From Coleophoma eucalyptorum (taxonomy: Eukaryota > Ascomycota > Leotiomycetes > Helotiales > Dermateaceae), in contig JALRME010000006.1 in the NCBI GenBank assembly GCA_026120035.1, positions 372,001 to 436,000 on the forward strand: a DNA stretch of 64,000 nt. The letters are read 5' to 3'. The position numbers and the translations under genes are program-made. Shown in pieces: positions 1 to 12,500 of the stretch (positions within the stretch are counted from its first letter, which is position 1; every line of letters begins with the position of its first letter). The notes beneath the pieces were generated by a model. The model worked only from the letters and a program-made list of their open reading frames with translations, did not search any database and had not been told where the DNA came from.

Positions 1-3000
1 CTGCGCATCAACAGGTCGTTGAATGCAGTTACACCAACAAGTCTAAGCAATTCCGTAACGGTTTGAGTGATGATTGAATCTTCAAGATAGTATGCTTTCA
101 TGGCTTTGAAAACGTTGTTCAACAGACTGAGCAGGTTGTCCATGCTGAAAGCTGGAGTCGAGTTTGTCTGAAGAAGTTTGCCTAAGAATCTGTTGCTCTC
201 GTTGGTAACAAAACCTGGGAGTGACTGGGACTCAATGATGGCAGGAATGATCATCTTTTGAAGCTTCTTCTTAAGGATCTTCATCCAAGTGTGATAGATG
301 TTGAATTCCAAGCTTTCAAGATCATGCTTAACAATTTCGAGAAGACGATCGTACTCGTAGTTGTCAGTCTTCTGTGCTTCGTACCAGTCTTCAGCAAGGA
401 ACACGAATGAAAGCATCTCGTGAACGTTAGAGAGCCAGAAAGCACCGGCATTGATCGAGTTGGCATCCTCGCCATCGTGATTCATGACTTCTTGTTGTAT
501 TGATTGCATGACGTTTGCGAGGAATCGCTCTGACTCTTTCACAAACCCATTGTTCCACATCTCGGACGTGACCAAGTTGATCAAGTAAGAGGGGAAGAGA
601 ACCTCCTTGTCAGTAGGTGGTGGTGTTGTGGTGGGGACTGGGATCTTCAAGTTGCGGATGAGGCCCATTGTGACTTCATCATTAAGAATCTCTTCCTCTG
701 CGAGTAGGTTCTCAAGCTCAAACTCGATGTTATCAACACTTGGAAGGAATGTGGAGCCTGAAAGATTCTGACGGTGAAGGTTGCTGCCTGTAACAGCCAT
801 TGATACTGGTCGCGGATTGTAGGCTGCGCTGAAGCGGTCAAGTTCACGGGGCTCAGCGCCAGCACTGCGCCTCTTGGGCTTCTTGGAGGACACAAGATTG
901 ATGAGACCATTGGAGGGGATTGCGGGAGCTGAACCATTGGCGAAATCGCCATTCGCTGGCATGTTAGGAACAACACGCTTTGCGATCTCAAGTTGTTCTT
1001 GCATCTCGACAATTTGTTCTCTGAGGGTCATCTTCTCAGTTTCGTGACCGGTAGACGCGCGTTTGGCTTCCTCTAGTTCTTCAGTGGAAACTCTCAAGGA
1101 CTCCCTAAGCTCTTTCTCTTCATCTTGGAGGCGTTTGATATTGGATGAAGATTCCTCAAAGTTGGCTTGCAATTTCTTCATTTCGTCCTCCATAGCTGCG
1201 AGGCGTGCCGCAGTGATTCCAGCCTGGTTTGCTTCGGTCTGAAGCTCCTTAGTACGGGCTTCCAAAGCATTGTGTCTGTTCTTCCACGACTTGACCTGGT
1301 TCTCATAATTCTCGACTTGGGTTACGAGATTTTTGTTCTCCCTCTTCATTGATCCAAGAGACTGTGTGAGTTCAACAACCTTGTTCTCAAGCTTATATGA
1401 GATCTGCTTGAGATCGCGTGCCTCCTCACGAACCTTCTTATAACCACGTCGAGCCTGCTTTCCTCTAAACAAGCTTTGAATAATGACAACCTTCTTTCTG
1501 TACTCTCTGAAAGTCTTCATTGCACGTCTCGACCTCCAGCTTCTTTGGATGATCACAGCAGCATTTCCAAGACGGGTATCCATGATCTCCCGTCTTCGCA
1601 GGAAACCTTTAGCGGCAGCCTGGGCAAGAATAACGTTGTTGCGAATGGCCGTGAAGCTCTTCCGCTGTTTGTGACCACGCCAGAACTTTTGGATAGTTGT
1701 GGCAGCTTTGATGGTCCGAATCTCTTGCGCTCGCTTTCGTGCCAAGTGACCTCGGGTAAGAGACTGAAATGTAAGGATAGCGCCTCGAGCCTCGAGATAT
1801 TTGCGGCGATAATATCGTGCTTTCAAATTCTTTTGAATCATGATTGCACAGTCGTCCAATCTACTAGTCCTCAAGTTCTCCAAGAATGCAAGCATTCCTG
1901 CACGGAAGAAGATCTTTGTCAAACCAAGCTGGTACTTATCAGTGCCAGTACCACTATTGGCTCCCAGAGCTTTTGTCAGGATAGCATTGGCCATTTGTCG
2001 GATTTCCGACGTCCACTCCTTCGAGGGAGTCAGCATATAGTATCGTAAGGCAAATTCTTCGTATGTCCATCTTGTCGGGTATCCAGCAGTACTGATTCTG
2101 ACAGTTTCAAGAACACCACATGCACGGAGTTGACTAAGTACCATAGGTCCTTCAAAGACCCAAGCTTCCTTTGCTTCGTTTGGCTTCAAGCAACGAATAT
2201 AGTGGACATCCGTATTGTTAATGGTACTCATAAGTTCGATCAAAGATGACTTGAAAATTCCACCTAGCGTAGGCTTTCGGTTGACGGCCACGCCAATTTT
2301 CCTGCCAGCTGGCTTGACAGCTGCCGAAGAAGCAGAAGCTGCATCCTTCTCTCGAAGTGCGGAGGCAGCATCAAGAACCAAGCCAAGGAACTTGTTGGAT
2401 GAGGCCTTGAGCACAGCCATGTGTTCGTCAGGAACGGTGTCACGATTCTTGTCAATGAACCCATCTGACTCGTAAGTAACGTCAACGGCATAATGACAAA
2501 CGGTAAAAGCCGATTTTCCAAAACGTGGTTTCTTGTAGAACCTATTCTTGTTTGAGGCGTAGTTCATGTGCAACTTGGTTACAAACTGTTCGTCAGATCC
2601 CATCGGTAGTCTGGACTCCTCATCCAACAGAGATAAGATGCCCATTTTGCCTTCAATAAGGTCGATACATGGCTGATTGTCGGAAAAGTCGATGAACTTC
2701 CAATCAATCTGCTCTCGCATGTATTCCTCCTGTTCCAGCTTGAATACGTGTGCATTGAACTCCTGCTGAAGCTTTTCGTTGGCATAGTTGATACAGAATT
2801 GTTCAAAAGAGTTCTTGGCGAAATGTTCAAATCCATAAATATCAAGAACACCGATAAAGGATTTGACACGGCTCAGAACCTCGTCAGTGGCAAGCCCTTG
2901 GTTGATTGTTTCAACCAGCCAGTCGAACAGGCTGGAGTAGATAAATTTAGCCACGGAATCCCTTACTACGATTGCTTGTGCTTGCGTAAGATTGGAAGTG

Positions 3001-4379
3001 ATCTTTTCGCCTCTGGTGATCAATTGCTTCTTGACAATCCACTTAGCGAATTCAGCTCCATCAACACCAAGTATTGCACTAGCTTTTTCAAGGGACGGTT
3101 CGTTCGGAGCCAAAACTGAATCTGTTCTCGATGCAGTGATTTTGACGTTTCCGAGGTGCAACAAACCAGCAAGCAACTTGAAGATCTCTGTTTGCTGAGT
3201 GGAATCCACACCAATTGTCGTCAAAGACTTCTTCAGTGCCTCAAATTCAGCCTTGTCGTCTACGCCATCAATCACCGGTGCGCTTCCTTGGTTGAGGTAT
3301 TCAAATTCTTCCACAGGTAGAAGGTCAAGCTCCTTCCGTTCCGCATCTGATACTCCTGCAACAAGCTGGTAGAAGATATGGTAGTTACGTTCCTTCAAAG
3401 GTTGAAAGACAAGTCTCGAGCGCTCGAGCAGGTAAGTTCGGATCTTCGCGCCAATAATCCTAGTCTTATCATCAAACATAATTTCGATATACTTTCCGAA
3501 TCTGGAAGAATTGTCGTTTCGAGTGGTTTTGGCGTTACCAAAGGATTCCATAATCGGATTTGTTGCGAGAATCTGCTCCTCAGTCTCACTCATCTGCTCC
3601 GTACCCCGTTTTGTCCGCGTCCCTGGCTCATCTGGGGACTCTCTTGTAGCAAAGTATCTCATGATGTATTTAGCACTGACGGTCTTTCCTGCTCCTGACT
3701 CTCCGGACACAACGATGGTTTGGTTCTTCTCACTCCGCAGCATATCACTTCCCAATTCATCAGTAGAATTCCATGGATCTTGTACGGGAACTTACGCAAA
3801 GGCCTCCTCAGCAATAGCGAAAAGATGAGGTGCTTGGGTCGCTCTCTGCTTCCCAGCATATACTTGTACCATTCCTGGTACATATAAAGAGTCGACTCTG
3901 GCGAAGGGATTCGTGGCTATTAGCACGATACCACTATATGTGTAAATCTCCTTCTGCGAGTATCGTAATCGAATTGCCTGTAGCACTGTATATAATCATC
4001 AGATGAGAACAACACACAATCGATGAACAAGGGGCCAAACCGGCAGGCTCATTAAGATGTGATAGATTCGTCAAGTCATCGCTGGCCTCAAGCATTGCCG
4101 GATTGGCGAGAGGAGGCAAAGTAGATTCGGTATCATTGAGAGCTTGAACTGTCGTTTCAATCGTTTTGGACTGCTCAGAGAAGATAGTCAGCATTGCCAG
4201 ATGCCAGACAGTAGGAATGTTGCTTGGAGCTATATCGATCTTACCTCTCCGTTTGCAAGACTGAAGACAAGCGTCACTTTATCTCCATCAACTGTCTTTG
4301 CGGTCACCTCGGAAGCCACCCATCCTTCCGTGGCATCTGGCTGCCATGCTTGCGTTCCAATATCATAATTTTGCGCCAT
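1..4379 (-). CDS. MYO2: Class V myosin heavy chain (C-terminus off the left edge)
   Basis: Actin motor that carries vesicles and organelles toward hyphal tips. Exons 4379-4245, 4170-4041, 3985-3796 and 3747 to beyond base 1 join in frame, giving about 1,400 residues here. The motor head carries the P-loop GESGAGKT at residues 167-174, a switch I stretch NDNSSRFGK and a switch II DIYGFE. About six IQ motifs follow (roughly residues 784-924, e.g. AATTIQKFWRGHKQRK), then a coiled coil (about 925-1080) and the start of the cargo-binding dilute (DIL) domain. Fungal class V myosins are usually about 1,570 residues, so the last 150-200 should lie to the left of the window. The start MAQNYDIG is the first in-frame ATG and matches the family N-terminus. 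The three introns are all near the 5' end; the rest is one long open exon. Class assignment is secure from head, six IQs and DIL together. Confidence 0.95.
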
Positions 4380-5279
4380 CTAGGCTATCCTGCAGATGGG
4401 CTTGGGTGCTGGACAACGGTCGACCTCCCTCAACAAGCAGAATGAAACTGAGCTGCTGGTGCTGTAAATACAGCAGGCATGAATAACAACGCGTAAAGAA
4501 TGCTAGAGCTTGGGAAGAGCGATGAAAAGGCAGATGGGCCACAAGAGAAGGCTCCGAGTATTTGCAGGTGTCGTGTACTCCTTCTCCAGCCAAAATTCCA
4601 GAAGTCGGCGGTTGAGTGATCAGGGGGTATCTTAGAGTATCGGGGCCCGTGCCCCGTGCTTTCCCCTATTACCGCGGCCTTCCCTAGTTTGCATAAAGTT
4701 ACTCTATAAACGTATCTTACCCTAGACGCGTTCGTTCATTTCGCTGGACATGGGCATGCTGCTTCTGGTGCTGTTGTTGTTGTTCAAGCAAGCGTTTTTG
4801 CGAGAGGGCGCGCCTTATTATGTTACCTATGGTCATGCATTAAATTGCTGTGACACAACTGCAGTGAATCAACCTGGACCTGGGCTTTGGCGAGTCCCCT
4901 TCCTTCCACCCCGGACTCTTAAAGAAACGGCTCGTTTATCAGCTTCACGTGCTGGGATTTTGGCCAAGGTAGGTGAGTTTAACGCCGATGCCCCCCTCCG
5001 TCCGGGTGCCAGCACATCTCGTTGAGGATGAAGGCCCCTGAATTGTCCCTAGCAACACAGAAAACAACAATCATCAAAACAATACATGCAGGGAAAGCAT
5101 TCTTTTGTTTTCTTCTATTCTAACCCAAGCTTGACTGAGCCTTGAAGGCGTTTATGTGATGCTTTTGCCCCTGCTATACAACTTGCGCCACTGACGCCTT
5201 TTGAATGCCCATTTTTCCTATATGCCACCCATCTACTTTCCATACATTTTCTGTCAATATGCCTCCGTCTAGTGTTGAT
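4380..5279. other. Intergenic, myosin 5' side to 3-PGDH 3' end
   Basis: No gene seen. It should hold the myosin V promoter and leader (near 4380-4750) and the 3' untranslated region of the phosphoglycerate dehydrogenase gene. Short open frames here have no recognisable protein character. Confidence 0.6.
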
Positions 5280-7054
5280 TTAGAAAAGTACACGTGTTAA
5301 GATGCGAGCTATATAGCCATCAGTAAAGCAAACTTGTCTTCGTGCGAAGTGTCAACTTACAGCTTAAGCCCTCGAGATTGTCCGAAATCTCTTTGATGTC
5401 GCTGGAGTTAACGTTGCTGATATCGGCCATCAAGTACGCGACCTAGAATCATTAGTACCACAATCAAACAGCCCAAACTAAGAATACTTACATCATTCTT
5501 GTTATCAGTAATCTGCTTGTCAACGTTGTGATCCCCAAGAATTTCGTTCACTGCCCTAGTCGTTAGGCTTGTCTGGTAAATTGGTTAAAGAGTGCGTACC
5601 TTTCCTAAGAACACCGGGTACGTTGTGATGGATATAGATGATCTGTTTATGAGTTAGTAAAACAAAGGAGAATAATCTCTCACTATGACTTACTCTTGCA
5701 TGGTTACGCTCCTCTAATGTTAAGGAACGAAGTGTCACTTCTGGCAAGTTTACAGCCCCCAAGGTCGCACCGGAGTTGACGTATCTGATGAGAGCTTCGC
5801 TAACTATCATGCAAGATTAGTTGGATTCGCGTGGAGGACTGGATTTACTTGCCTTCAAATCCAATAGCTCTTTGGGCTTCTTCGGTACTTCCGCCGATGT
5901 GTGGAGACAGAATGATATTCTTGAGACTGCGGAGCTCCTCGGCCCATTGATTGAGACTGTTGGTGAAGTAGTCGCCATTGGCGGCTGGTTCACTTGGATA
6001 AACATCGAGAGCTGCACCAGCAATCTTGCCACTGCGTGAAGCGTTGATCAAGGCTGGAATGTCAATCACACTACCACGGCTAGCATTGATGAGATAGCTT
6101 CCTGTCTTCATTTGCTCGAATTGTAGTGCAGATATCAAGTTCTTCGTCTCTGGAAGTTCTGGGACGTGGCAGGTAACGAAATCGGCCTCATTGAGAAGTC
6201 GTTCAAGAGTTGGGACTTGAGTAGCGGTACCCAACGCCATCAGGTTCACAACGTCATAGTAGATGACTGACATGCCCATGGCTTCTGCCAGAACAGACAG
6301 CTGCGAACCAATGTGACCATACCCGATTATACCTAAGATTCCAATCAGAATTTTGAAAATTGCCAATGCCAGAATGACGAACCAAGAGTCTTTCCACGAA
6401 TCTCCCAGCATCCGCTGCTAACCTTGTTCCAGGTACCGTTATGAAGTTCATTCGAGCGATCGCCGAGCTGTCGAGCGAGGACAATAATCTCAGCAATGAC
6501 TAATTCTGCAACACTTCTTGAATTTGCAAATGGGGAGTTGAAGACGGCAATTCCGTGTCTTGCGGCATATTCAAGGTCGACCTGATTTGTACCGATGCAG
6601 AAGCAACCCACGACAATGAGGTTCTTTGCTTCGCGAAGGACTCGTTCGTTGAGCTTGGTCTTGGATCTGATTCCAATTACATGGACGTCACTGCGTGTCA
6701 CGGTAAGCTACATGATCAGGTTACATCTGTCCAACTAGTTCAGTCTCACCGAATCTTCTCAATCAGTTCTGCTTCTGGCAATGATGTCTTCAGTGCCTCG
6801 ACTTGGTAGCCTTGCTCGGCCAACTTTTGACGACCGCTCTCATTAACATTTTCTAACAACAAGATCTTGATATCCTGGGTATCGAATGGCTTCAGCTGCT
6901 TCTCTGTTAATGTGCGTGCCTGTAACAAGCCTGCCCCGCCAAACGAGTTTGGTGGGGAATGGAAGGTTGCAGTAGGAGAGACGCTCAAGCTGTTGGAAAC
7001 TGCTCGAGCAAGTCGATTTGGAGAGACGGCAATATCTTGAGCAGGAGTCGCCAT
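5280..7054 (-). CDS. SER3: D-3-phosphoglycerate dehydrogenase
   Basis: Catalyses the first step of serine synthesis, oxidising 3-phosphoglycerate to 3-phosphohydroxypyruvate with NAD+, in the cytosol. Eight exons (7054-6750, 6690-6383, 6332-5849, 5799-5694, 5642-5600, 5550-5492, 5442-5361, 5308-5280) join in frame to 471 residues, the usual fungal length. Visible motifs are the substrate-side GCFCIGTNQVDL, the Rossmann glycine motif GYGHIG near residue 210, NASRGSVID, and the catalytic histidine in SPHIGGSTEEAQ near residue 355. The C-terminal ~75 residues (IIYIHHNVPGVL ... RILTRVLF) form an ACT domain, the usual site of serine feedback. The last coding exon is only 29 bases. A TGAGTCA element lies 69 bases upstream of the ATG, suggesting general amino-acid control. 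SER3 is used in the sense of the yeast SER3/SER33 family. Confidence 0.95.
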
Positions 7055-7734
7055 GTTGAAAAAATGTTGTACTGAATAATGATGCGAAAGGAATGCAAGG
7101 TGAATGATTTATTCTTTATAGGTGAGTCAAGTCAAGTCAGGCCGACTGAAGAATTTTGGGAAGCGATAATCGCGCCATCCATCCCGCACAAGGCTGAGAA
7201 ATCGGAGACTTGGATCCCGAGTGACTAAATGACCTCAAATACCGACAAGCTATCGTACAGATGACGAAACGGGCCGGGGAATTAAATGGACACGTTCAGG
7301 AGCTGGCCACTTATTTCCCTCAATGGGTAGATGATTTCTGTTTGTGACTGGCTGGGAAGCGGAATAGAGGGGTTACCTCACGCAGACCCTCGTAGATTTT
7401 AGTCAGAGAAATTTTTGCATTCAATTGAGTCTTCAGTACATTTCTGTATGATGCTTGCAGTTCATTATGAGTAAAACTGCCCGAGTTGGCAAGTTTAACA
7501 CAAAGGAGAGCAAGTCAAGTACTGATTAGACTAGTCTAGATACAAAGAGAAGAAAGCTTCATCATGCATGTGCCATCCACCGATGCGACCGCGAAAAAAA
7601 CATGTCTTGTAGGGATTGATACCAAGCCTTAATGTTATGGGTGAAGTTCGGTGTAATGTAAGGAGGAACGAAACGTCGTGGGCAACAAGCCAGAGTCCAT
7701 AATTCAAGTGAAAATGTCTAACGGCTGGGCACAT
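7055..7734. other. Intergenic, 3-PGDH promoter and NAP1 3' region
   Basis: No gene seen. The left part is upstream of phosphoglycerate dehydrogenase and contains TGAGTCA at 7123-7129. The right part is the NAP1 3' untranslated region. Confidence 0.6.
7123..7129. promoter_or_regulatory. TGAGTCA, candidate Gcn4/CPC1 site
   Basis: A perfect palindromic TGASTCA match 69 bases before the start codon of the serine-biosynthesis gene. This is the known binding sequence of Gcn4/CPC1/CpcA bZIP factors; binding here is inferred. It may lie inside the 5' leader rather than upstream of transcription start. Confidence 0.5.
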
Positions 7735-9198
7735 TTAGCTTTGCTTGCACTCAGCAGCCTCTTGCTTTGGTTTTGTGGCATCGTCCTAGGAATTGTTAGT
7801 AGTGCCTTCAAGCAGGAGACAGTTGTCTCACCTCTTCCTCGGACTCTTCTTCATCATCACGGTCCTCACTCAAGTCATCATCCTCATCGTCGTCTTCATC
7901 CTCAAAGTCGCCCTCCATGTCATCCTCGTCCATCTCCTCAAATTGAAGAGCTTCACCAGTGAACCAATCAATTGCACGGGGAATGAGCTTCTCCTTAATG
8001 TCCTCGCCAAGTTGGTAGTCCAACTCAAGGCGCTCCTCGATATCGGATGCAGCATCGTCATCTTCCTCGTCAGTAGGTGGTTTGGGTGGGGAGAAGAAGT
8101 TAAAGAAGGACTCGGTTGGGACGGTCTTCTTGACAACACGAGTCTGCTTGGTGTCTTTTGAAATTTATTAGCGCAATACGTCGTTGAACATCTAATGTCT
8201 TACTCTTGTTTCGCTGCTTCTTGCTCTCAACGCGGACAGTGAGATCCTTGCCCTCCTTCCACTCAATCTTGTCACCCTCAGCGTGGTCGTAGATAAAGTC
8301 ACCGCCATAACCACTCTCATTTTGGTAAAAGTAGGTCTTGCTAATGGTCTTGTTGGTGAAGAACTCGTTCTCGGCGAACTCAAAGATCAGGCGGAATCCG
8401 GGCTTGTCAAGATACTCCATTCGAACATCGGTAAGGTGCTTGAGAGCAGCCTCATCTCTGTCAGTGATCATCTCGGCAAGTGAAATTTGGTTCTTCATGG
8501 CAGACAACCAAAACTCAGGGATACCAGAAATGTTCTCTGATGACTCGGTCTCCTTCTCGGCAGGCTCTGACTCTCCTTCTTCCTCGTCCTCCTCCCCGGC
8601 TTTAATCTCGTCTTCGGTAGGTTCAGCAGCGCCATTGACGATCTTGGCTCGCTTTTGGTAGAGAGGAGTGAACTTGGCAAAGTACTTCTTTTCCAACTCT
8701 AAAACCTCCTCTTGAAATTCTGCCTCCAACTTTGAGTGCTCCTTTTGCACGCCCTTCAATCCAGCGACTCGGCGACGAACCACACTAGGGAGAGACTCGA
8801 CGTAGCCAGATGATCGACCAACAAGCGAGTTAAGCTTGCCTTCCATCAGTTGAGCGAGCTTAGGATTCTGCGCGAAGATTGCAGCGGCTGCGCTACGATC
8901 AAAGTCCTCTAGGAGTTATAGTCAGTATCTTCCCGCACAAGTTCCGTGAGGGGCAAAAACGAACCTTCCTTAATGGAGGAGACGCCGGGTTGTTGGGCGT
9001 GAGATGAGATAGGTGCATTGTTTGCAGGAGTGTTCTGGGGGGTACTGAAATGTGAAGTCAGTTTGAAAGCTTTCTTTCACAGAATTGGTATTGCATGGTT
9101 GATGGGGCGAGATCGCTGGGGGTGATGCATAGATCGAAACGTCTTTGTACTTACGGAGCTGTGACATCAGCTTTGCGATTTCTGATGGGTTCAGACAT
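7735..9198 (-). CDS. NAP1: Nucleosome assembly protein NAP1
   Basis: Histone H2A-H2B chaperone acting in nucleosome assembly and histone import. Five exons (9198-9155, 9044-8965, 8908-8204, 8154-7832, 7785-7735) join to 400 residues, typical for Nap1. The NAP domain covers about residues 60-340 and includes the long helix region ([17 protein letters not shown]), the sequence [12 protein letters not shown], and the earmuff region ending in FFNFFSPP. An internal acidic loop ([11 protein letters not shown]) and a long Asp/Glu-rich tail, both expected for this family, are present. The start [12 protein letters not shown] is the only ATG that feeds the first splice site in frame. It is divergently oriented from the P5B ATPase, 348 bases away. 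Confidence 0.96.
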
Positions 9199-9546
9199 CT
9201 TGATCAGAGTCTTCTGTTATGTTATATCTGTGTTTTGAAAAAGATAGTGAACGAGGCGTGGAGGGGGAAAGGATTTATAGAAGTCTTCCCTTTGTTGTGC
9301 TCAACAAGATAGAATAGATTCTCCTCAACTTTACCAAGCGAAAAACCATCGAGGGGCGGAGTAAAGTTCATCCTTCCGAGATAAGGCAAGCGCGACCGAG
9401 ACCAAAATCTACTAGCACCATATTATCCCAAGCGTTGGTGGGATGTTAAGGTTACTTCAGAATCAAATCTGGGTTTGACTTTTACATTGATAATGTACTT
9501 ATAGATATCTACTTACACGCTCCGCGCGTGTGCACTCTAATTCACC
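9199..9546. promoter_or_regulatory. Divergent promoter region, NAP1 / P5B ATPase
   Basis: 348 bases between two divergent start codons; it must hold both promoters. No clear TATA box or known operator was recognised. Confidence 0.5.
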
Positions 9547-12500
9547 ATGGACACTCCCAACGGACACAGCAGGCAGAGTAGGAGTACATCTAGAGCTTCT
9601 AGAGCTTCGAGAGCTTCTCGGTCGCATGCGCCGACGAACGGAATTCTCTATAGGAGGGACAGTAACCTTAGTACAACCTCATTCTTAGATGAAGAAATGG
9701 CTCAAGATGAGGTGGGTCAGCTTCTTACTGTTATCTTTATATATCTGACTAGAAATATAGATTTTTGCGGGAGTAATGAGTGAATCTGTACCAACTAGCG
9801 TATCATCGTTTGCGCATCGACGAGGCAGAGCTGATTCCACCACAAGCTTTACATACTACCAAGATGACGACGAGGAGGCTACACCCGTATCTGACGAATA
9901 TGACGAAGCTATACTGGACGACGAGTCTGAAGCTCAATTTGGAGAAGAGGATTCTGTAGACTTGGAAACTGGCGCGGCGGCGGAAATGAGAAGAGCTTCC
10001 TCTGCCGCGTCAAGAGCTTCGGTTCACGATCGACTGTTGCGAAGCGATAGTGCAAGGACTGAGGGCAGTCACTTCGCTCGCGGAGGTCGGACTAGTCAAA
10101 AAATCTACATTGTCACCGAGGATCTCACGATCGTGGTCGCTGGGTTTAAGAACAGCTACTTTGGTCTCGCGTGCTATATTTCCATATGTATATTCACTCT
10201 TGGTCTTGGTTACTTGCTATTCCGATGGTTACCTCGTTGGCAAGTGATGGTCATTGGTACTCCATGCCCGCTCAAAGACTGCACCTGGGTTGTCATTGAG
10301 GTTAGTTATGACCCGTCATCCTCCCTCCCAAAAGGCAACCAACTTTTAGACCTTTTACATAAAAGCTGCATCCCTTGTAGGATGAGATAGAGCTACTTCA
10401 ACGCTAGAAAATGACATGCAATAGGATTAAATGCATTGGCTAATTTCTATAGAATCAATGGGGCGAGTTCGTGGTTCAAGATGTTGAGTCAAAAGAGTAT
10501 GATCGATCTCTATCTACTGTCTTTGGGTCAACAGAAAAGTCCTATGCAGTTTCCTACGACGAAGACGATGACCCTCTTCTCGAAAAACTTCGCATTCTCG
10601 ATTACCGTTATATGAGGTTCGCTTTTCATCCACTAAAGGATAGATTTCTATTAAGCAACAGTTGGAAAGACCCTACATGGACAAATGTTAAAGTTGTGCG
10701 AGCAGGCATCGATGGAGAGGAGAAGGAAAGTCGAGAACTCGTTTTTGGGAAGAACTTGATTGATATCAAACAAAAGACCATTCCACAACTACTCGTTGAT
10801 GAGGTATGCTGTAGAAGAAATCATTCAGATTAAATACTAACACAGAAAACAGGCCTTCCACCCATTCTACGTGTTCCAAGTTGCAAGTTTGATTTTATGG
10901 TCAGTGGATGAGTATTACTACTATGCTGCATGCATCTTTCTCATCTCAGTTGTGAGCATAACCACAACGCTGTTGGAGACTCGTGCTGTAAGTGATACAC
11001 ACCAATTATCGCCTGCCTTTAGCATCCATCTAACGCTCAATTTATCAGACCATGAAGCGTCTTCGCGAGATCTCTAGATTTGAATGTGATGTGCGAGTAC
11101 TTCGTAACTCTTTCTGTAAAGTTCCCCTCTCCTTAAAGCATTACGTTCATTACTAACTCGCCAGGGCGATATGTCCCATCAAGCGAACTGGTACCTGGTG
11201 ATATCTACGAAGTAACTGATCCAGCATTAACTCAATTTCCATGCGACAGCGTCCTACTCGCCGGAGACTGCATAGTTAATGAAAGCATGTTGACTGGTAT
11301 TATTCCTTGCGTCCTTGAACGTCATCATTCTGATTCATATAGGCGAGTCGGTACCTGTATCTAAAGTTCCAGCAAATGATGAATCGTTACAAATGCTTGA
11401 CTTAGCAGCTTCATCTATCGCTCCAGACCTTGCAAGACACTTTCTGTTCTGTGGCACGAAGATTGTCCGAGCACGACGTCCCCAGGATGATAAAGACGAC
11501 GAAGCTGTTGGTCTAGCAATGGCCGTAAGGACCGGCTTCAATACCACTAAGGGAGCTTTGGTCCGATCTATGCTCTTCCCTAAACCCTCTGGTTTCAAAT
11601 TCTACCGTGATTCTTTCCGGTACATTTCGGTCATGGGCGGTATTGCGATGATAGGCTTCATTGCCTCATTCGTTAATTTTATGCGATTGGGGTTAGCCTG
11701 GCACTTGATCATTGTACGAGCCTTAGATCTCATCACTATTGTTGTCCCACCAGCTCTGCCTGCCACACTTTCAATCGGAACCAATTTCGCATTGTCTCGC
11801 CTGAAGCAGAAGAACATATTCTGCATTAGTCCTCAACGGGTCAATGTTGGAGGGAAGTTGGATATCATATGCTTCGACAAGACAGGTACACTTACTGAAG
11901 ATGGACTTGATGTTCTTGGTATCAGGGTAGCACAACGTCCTTCAAATCGTTTCAGCGATATCCTCACTGATGCATTATCTTTGCTACCTGGTGCAGCTTA
12001 TGAGCGCGATCCTACCATAGAATATGATACACACAAGGCCATACTCTATACAATGGCTACATGCCACTCTCTTCGTGTAGTTGATGGCGAATTAGTTGGC
12101 GATCCGCTTGATCTCAAGATGTTTGACTTTACAGGGTGGTCTTTCGAGGAAGGTGAACAACGAGGAGGCGATGCTGAGGATGAAGAGCAAGGGGGACTTT
12201 CTCCCTCAATCGCACGACCTCCACCTGGCATGGAGTATGACTTGGATGACAATGACAACGCACAAAGCAGAAATGTAAGCACTGGGTCCTTTGCCGACAA
12301 GAAGTCTATTCGCTAATTAAGACCTAGTCCCCTATCGAACTTGGAGTCTTGAAGTCTTTTGAATTTGTTTCACAGCTGAGGAGAGCCAGTGTGATTGTCC
12401 GTAACTTTGGATCCCAAGGTGGAGATATATATGTCAAGGGCGCTCCGGAATGCATGAAGGATATTTGCAATGCTGATAGCTGTAAGTGATTATCATATTT

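Noticed and set aside
1476..2048. 190-codon plus-strand frame
   Set aside because: It is antisense to the myosin V neck and head, which is certain from motifs, and has no protein character.
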